DNA of 36,682 bases from an uncultured Halieaceae bacterium (GTDB lineage Bacteria > Pseudomonadota > Gammaproteobacteria > Pseudomonadales > Halieaceae), in assembly GCA_913031575.1 (NCBI GenBank), contig CAJWEV010000020.1:1-36682 (forward strand), read 5' to 3'. Each line of letters starts with the position of its first letter. Position 1 is the first letter of the stretch. Below are positions 36,245-36,682 of this stretch, in pieces. The translations under genes and the position numbers were made by a program. The notes beneath the pieces are model-generated. The model worked only from the letters and a program-made list of their open reading frames with translations. It was not told where the DNA came from and did no database searches.

Positions 36245-36682
36245 TCAATCGCCGTGTAACTCTGCAATTAGCTTTGCCGCCTGCGCTCTAACCAGATCAG
36301 CGTCCGGACCGATCAACGTTATATGGCCAAGCTTTCGGCCTTTTCGCACGCCCTTTCCATACGTCTGAATTAAGGTACGAACCGGGCCCCCTGGCATGTG
36401 TGACGGGAGCTCGTCATTGAGTAAATTGACCATTGATGCAGATTCGGTAAATGAAGGCTCGCGCACCGACTCGCCCATGACGCAACTCACATGTTGAGTG
36501 AATTGATCTGCGCCAAGAGCGCCAATAGTCCAGTGACCCGTATTGTGCACCCGGGGGGCAATTTCATTAACGATGAGTTCACCGTCAGTGAGAAAAAACT
36601 CAATGGCCAAAACACCCACATAGTCCATGGCATTGACTAAGCGCTTGGCATAGTCCGCGGCTAAATCGGCCAATGTTGTATC
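36245..36682 (-). CDS. purK: N5-carboxyaminoimidazole ribonucleotide synthase PurK (5' part outside window)
   Basis: This is the C-terminal 145 or so residues of PurK, which makes N5-carboxyaminoimidazole ribonucleotide in purine synthesis. The ATP-grasp segment YVGVLAIEFFLTDGELIVNE is followed by IAPRVHNTGHWTIGA and SMVNLL, characteristic of PurK. The frame is open to the window edge, so the start lies beyond 36682. Its stop is three bases from the GNAT start codon, which suggests one transcript with the genes that follow. Confidence 0.94.
   Translation of the reverse strand, partial: DTTLADLAADYAKRLVNAMDYVGVLAIEFFLTDGELIVNEIAPRVHNTGHWTIGALGADQFTQHVSCVMGESVREPSFTESASMVNLLNDELPSHMPGGPVRTLIQTYGKGVRKGRKLGHITLIGPDADLVRAQAAKLIAELHGD

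Overview
The window looks like core chromosome of a marine gammaproteobacterium outside the Enterobacterales. The gene order follows blocks known from Pseudomonas and E. coli: yggT-metX-metW-DUF4426-rdgB-hemW-trmB, ftsY-ftsE-ftsX-rpoH, coaD-mutM-rpmG-rpmB-radC, coaBC-argB-slmA-pyrE, crc-rph-yicC-gmk-rpoZ-spoT-ridA-recG. A Crc-type protein, a TRAP transporter, MetX with MetW, and about half G+C by eye would fit the OM60/NOR5 (Halieaceae) type. That placement is an inference from gene content and was not tested by a search.

Layout. Positions 1-4442 (+) hold a tightly coupled run from yggT (cut by the window edge) through metX, metW, a secreted DUF4426 protein, rdgB and hemW, mostly with overlapping start and stop codons. 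Positions 4513-9216 (-) hold ftsY-ftsE-ftsX, then rpoH, DUF423 and trmB. Positions 9295-10411 (+) hold rsmD and coaD. Positions 10408-11695 (-) hold rpmB-rpmG, a strong terminator, then mutM. A 650-base stretch follows that contains a decayed radC. Positions 12358-15232 (+) hold coaBC, argB and slmA, then pyrE (-). Positions 16008-25938 hold crc, rph (-), yicC-gmk, rpoZ-spoT-ridA, a YeeZ-like gene (-), recG and ubiA. The last 11 kb are more variable: a FemAB-like acyltransferase, yaaA, a TRAP transporter whose binding protein lies on the other strand behind uvrD, a YciA thioesterase, a double-SPOR membrane protein, a small membrane-protein gene broken by one amber codon, a cupin, a GNAT protein and the end of purK.

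The genes cover housekeeping: methionine and arginine entry steps, CoA synthesis, nucleotide supply (pyrE, gmk, purK, rdgB), ppGpp signalling (rpoZ-spoT), division (ftsEX, slmA, SPOR), protein targeting (ftsY), heat shock (rpoH), repair (mutM, recG, uvrD) and ribosome or tRNA maturation (rsmD, trmB, rph).

The most notable signal is regulatory. The short gap upstream of rpoH holds a perfect CIRCE operator (9-9-9 inverted repeat, the HrcA site) whose arms coincide with a sigma70-like -35/-10 pair and overlap a sigmaE-like promoter. This predicts that the sigma32 gene is itself under HrcA control. Other points are a radC pseudogene, the amber-interrupted gene, the split TRAP locus and a Crc with a dismantled nuclease site. 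I found no CRISPR array, tRNA, rRNA, insertion sequence or phage gene.
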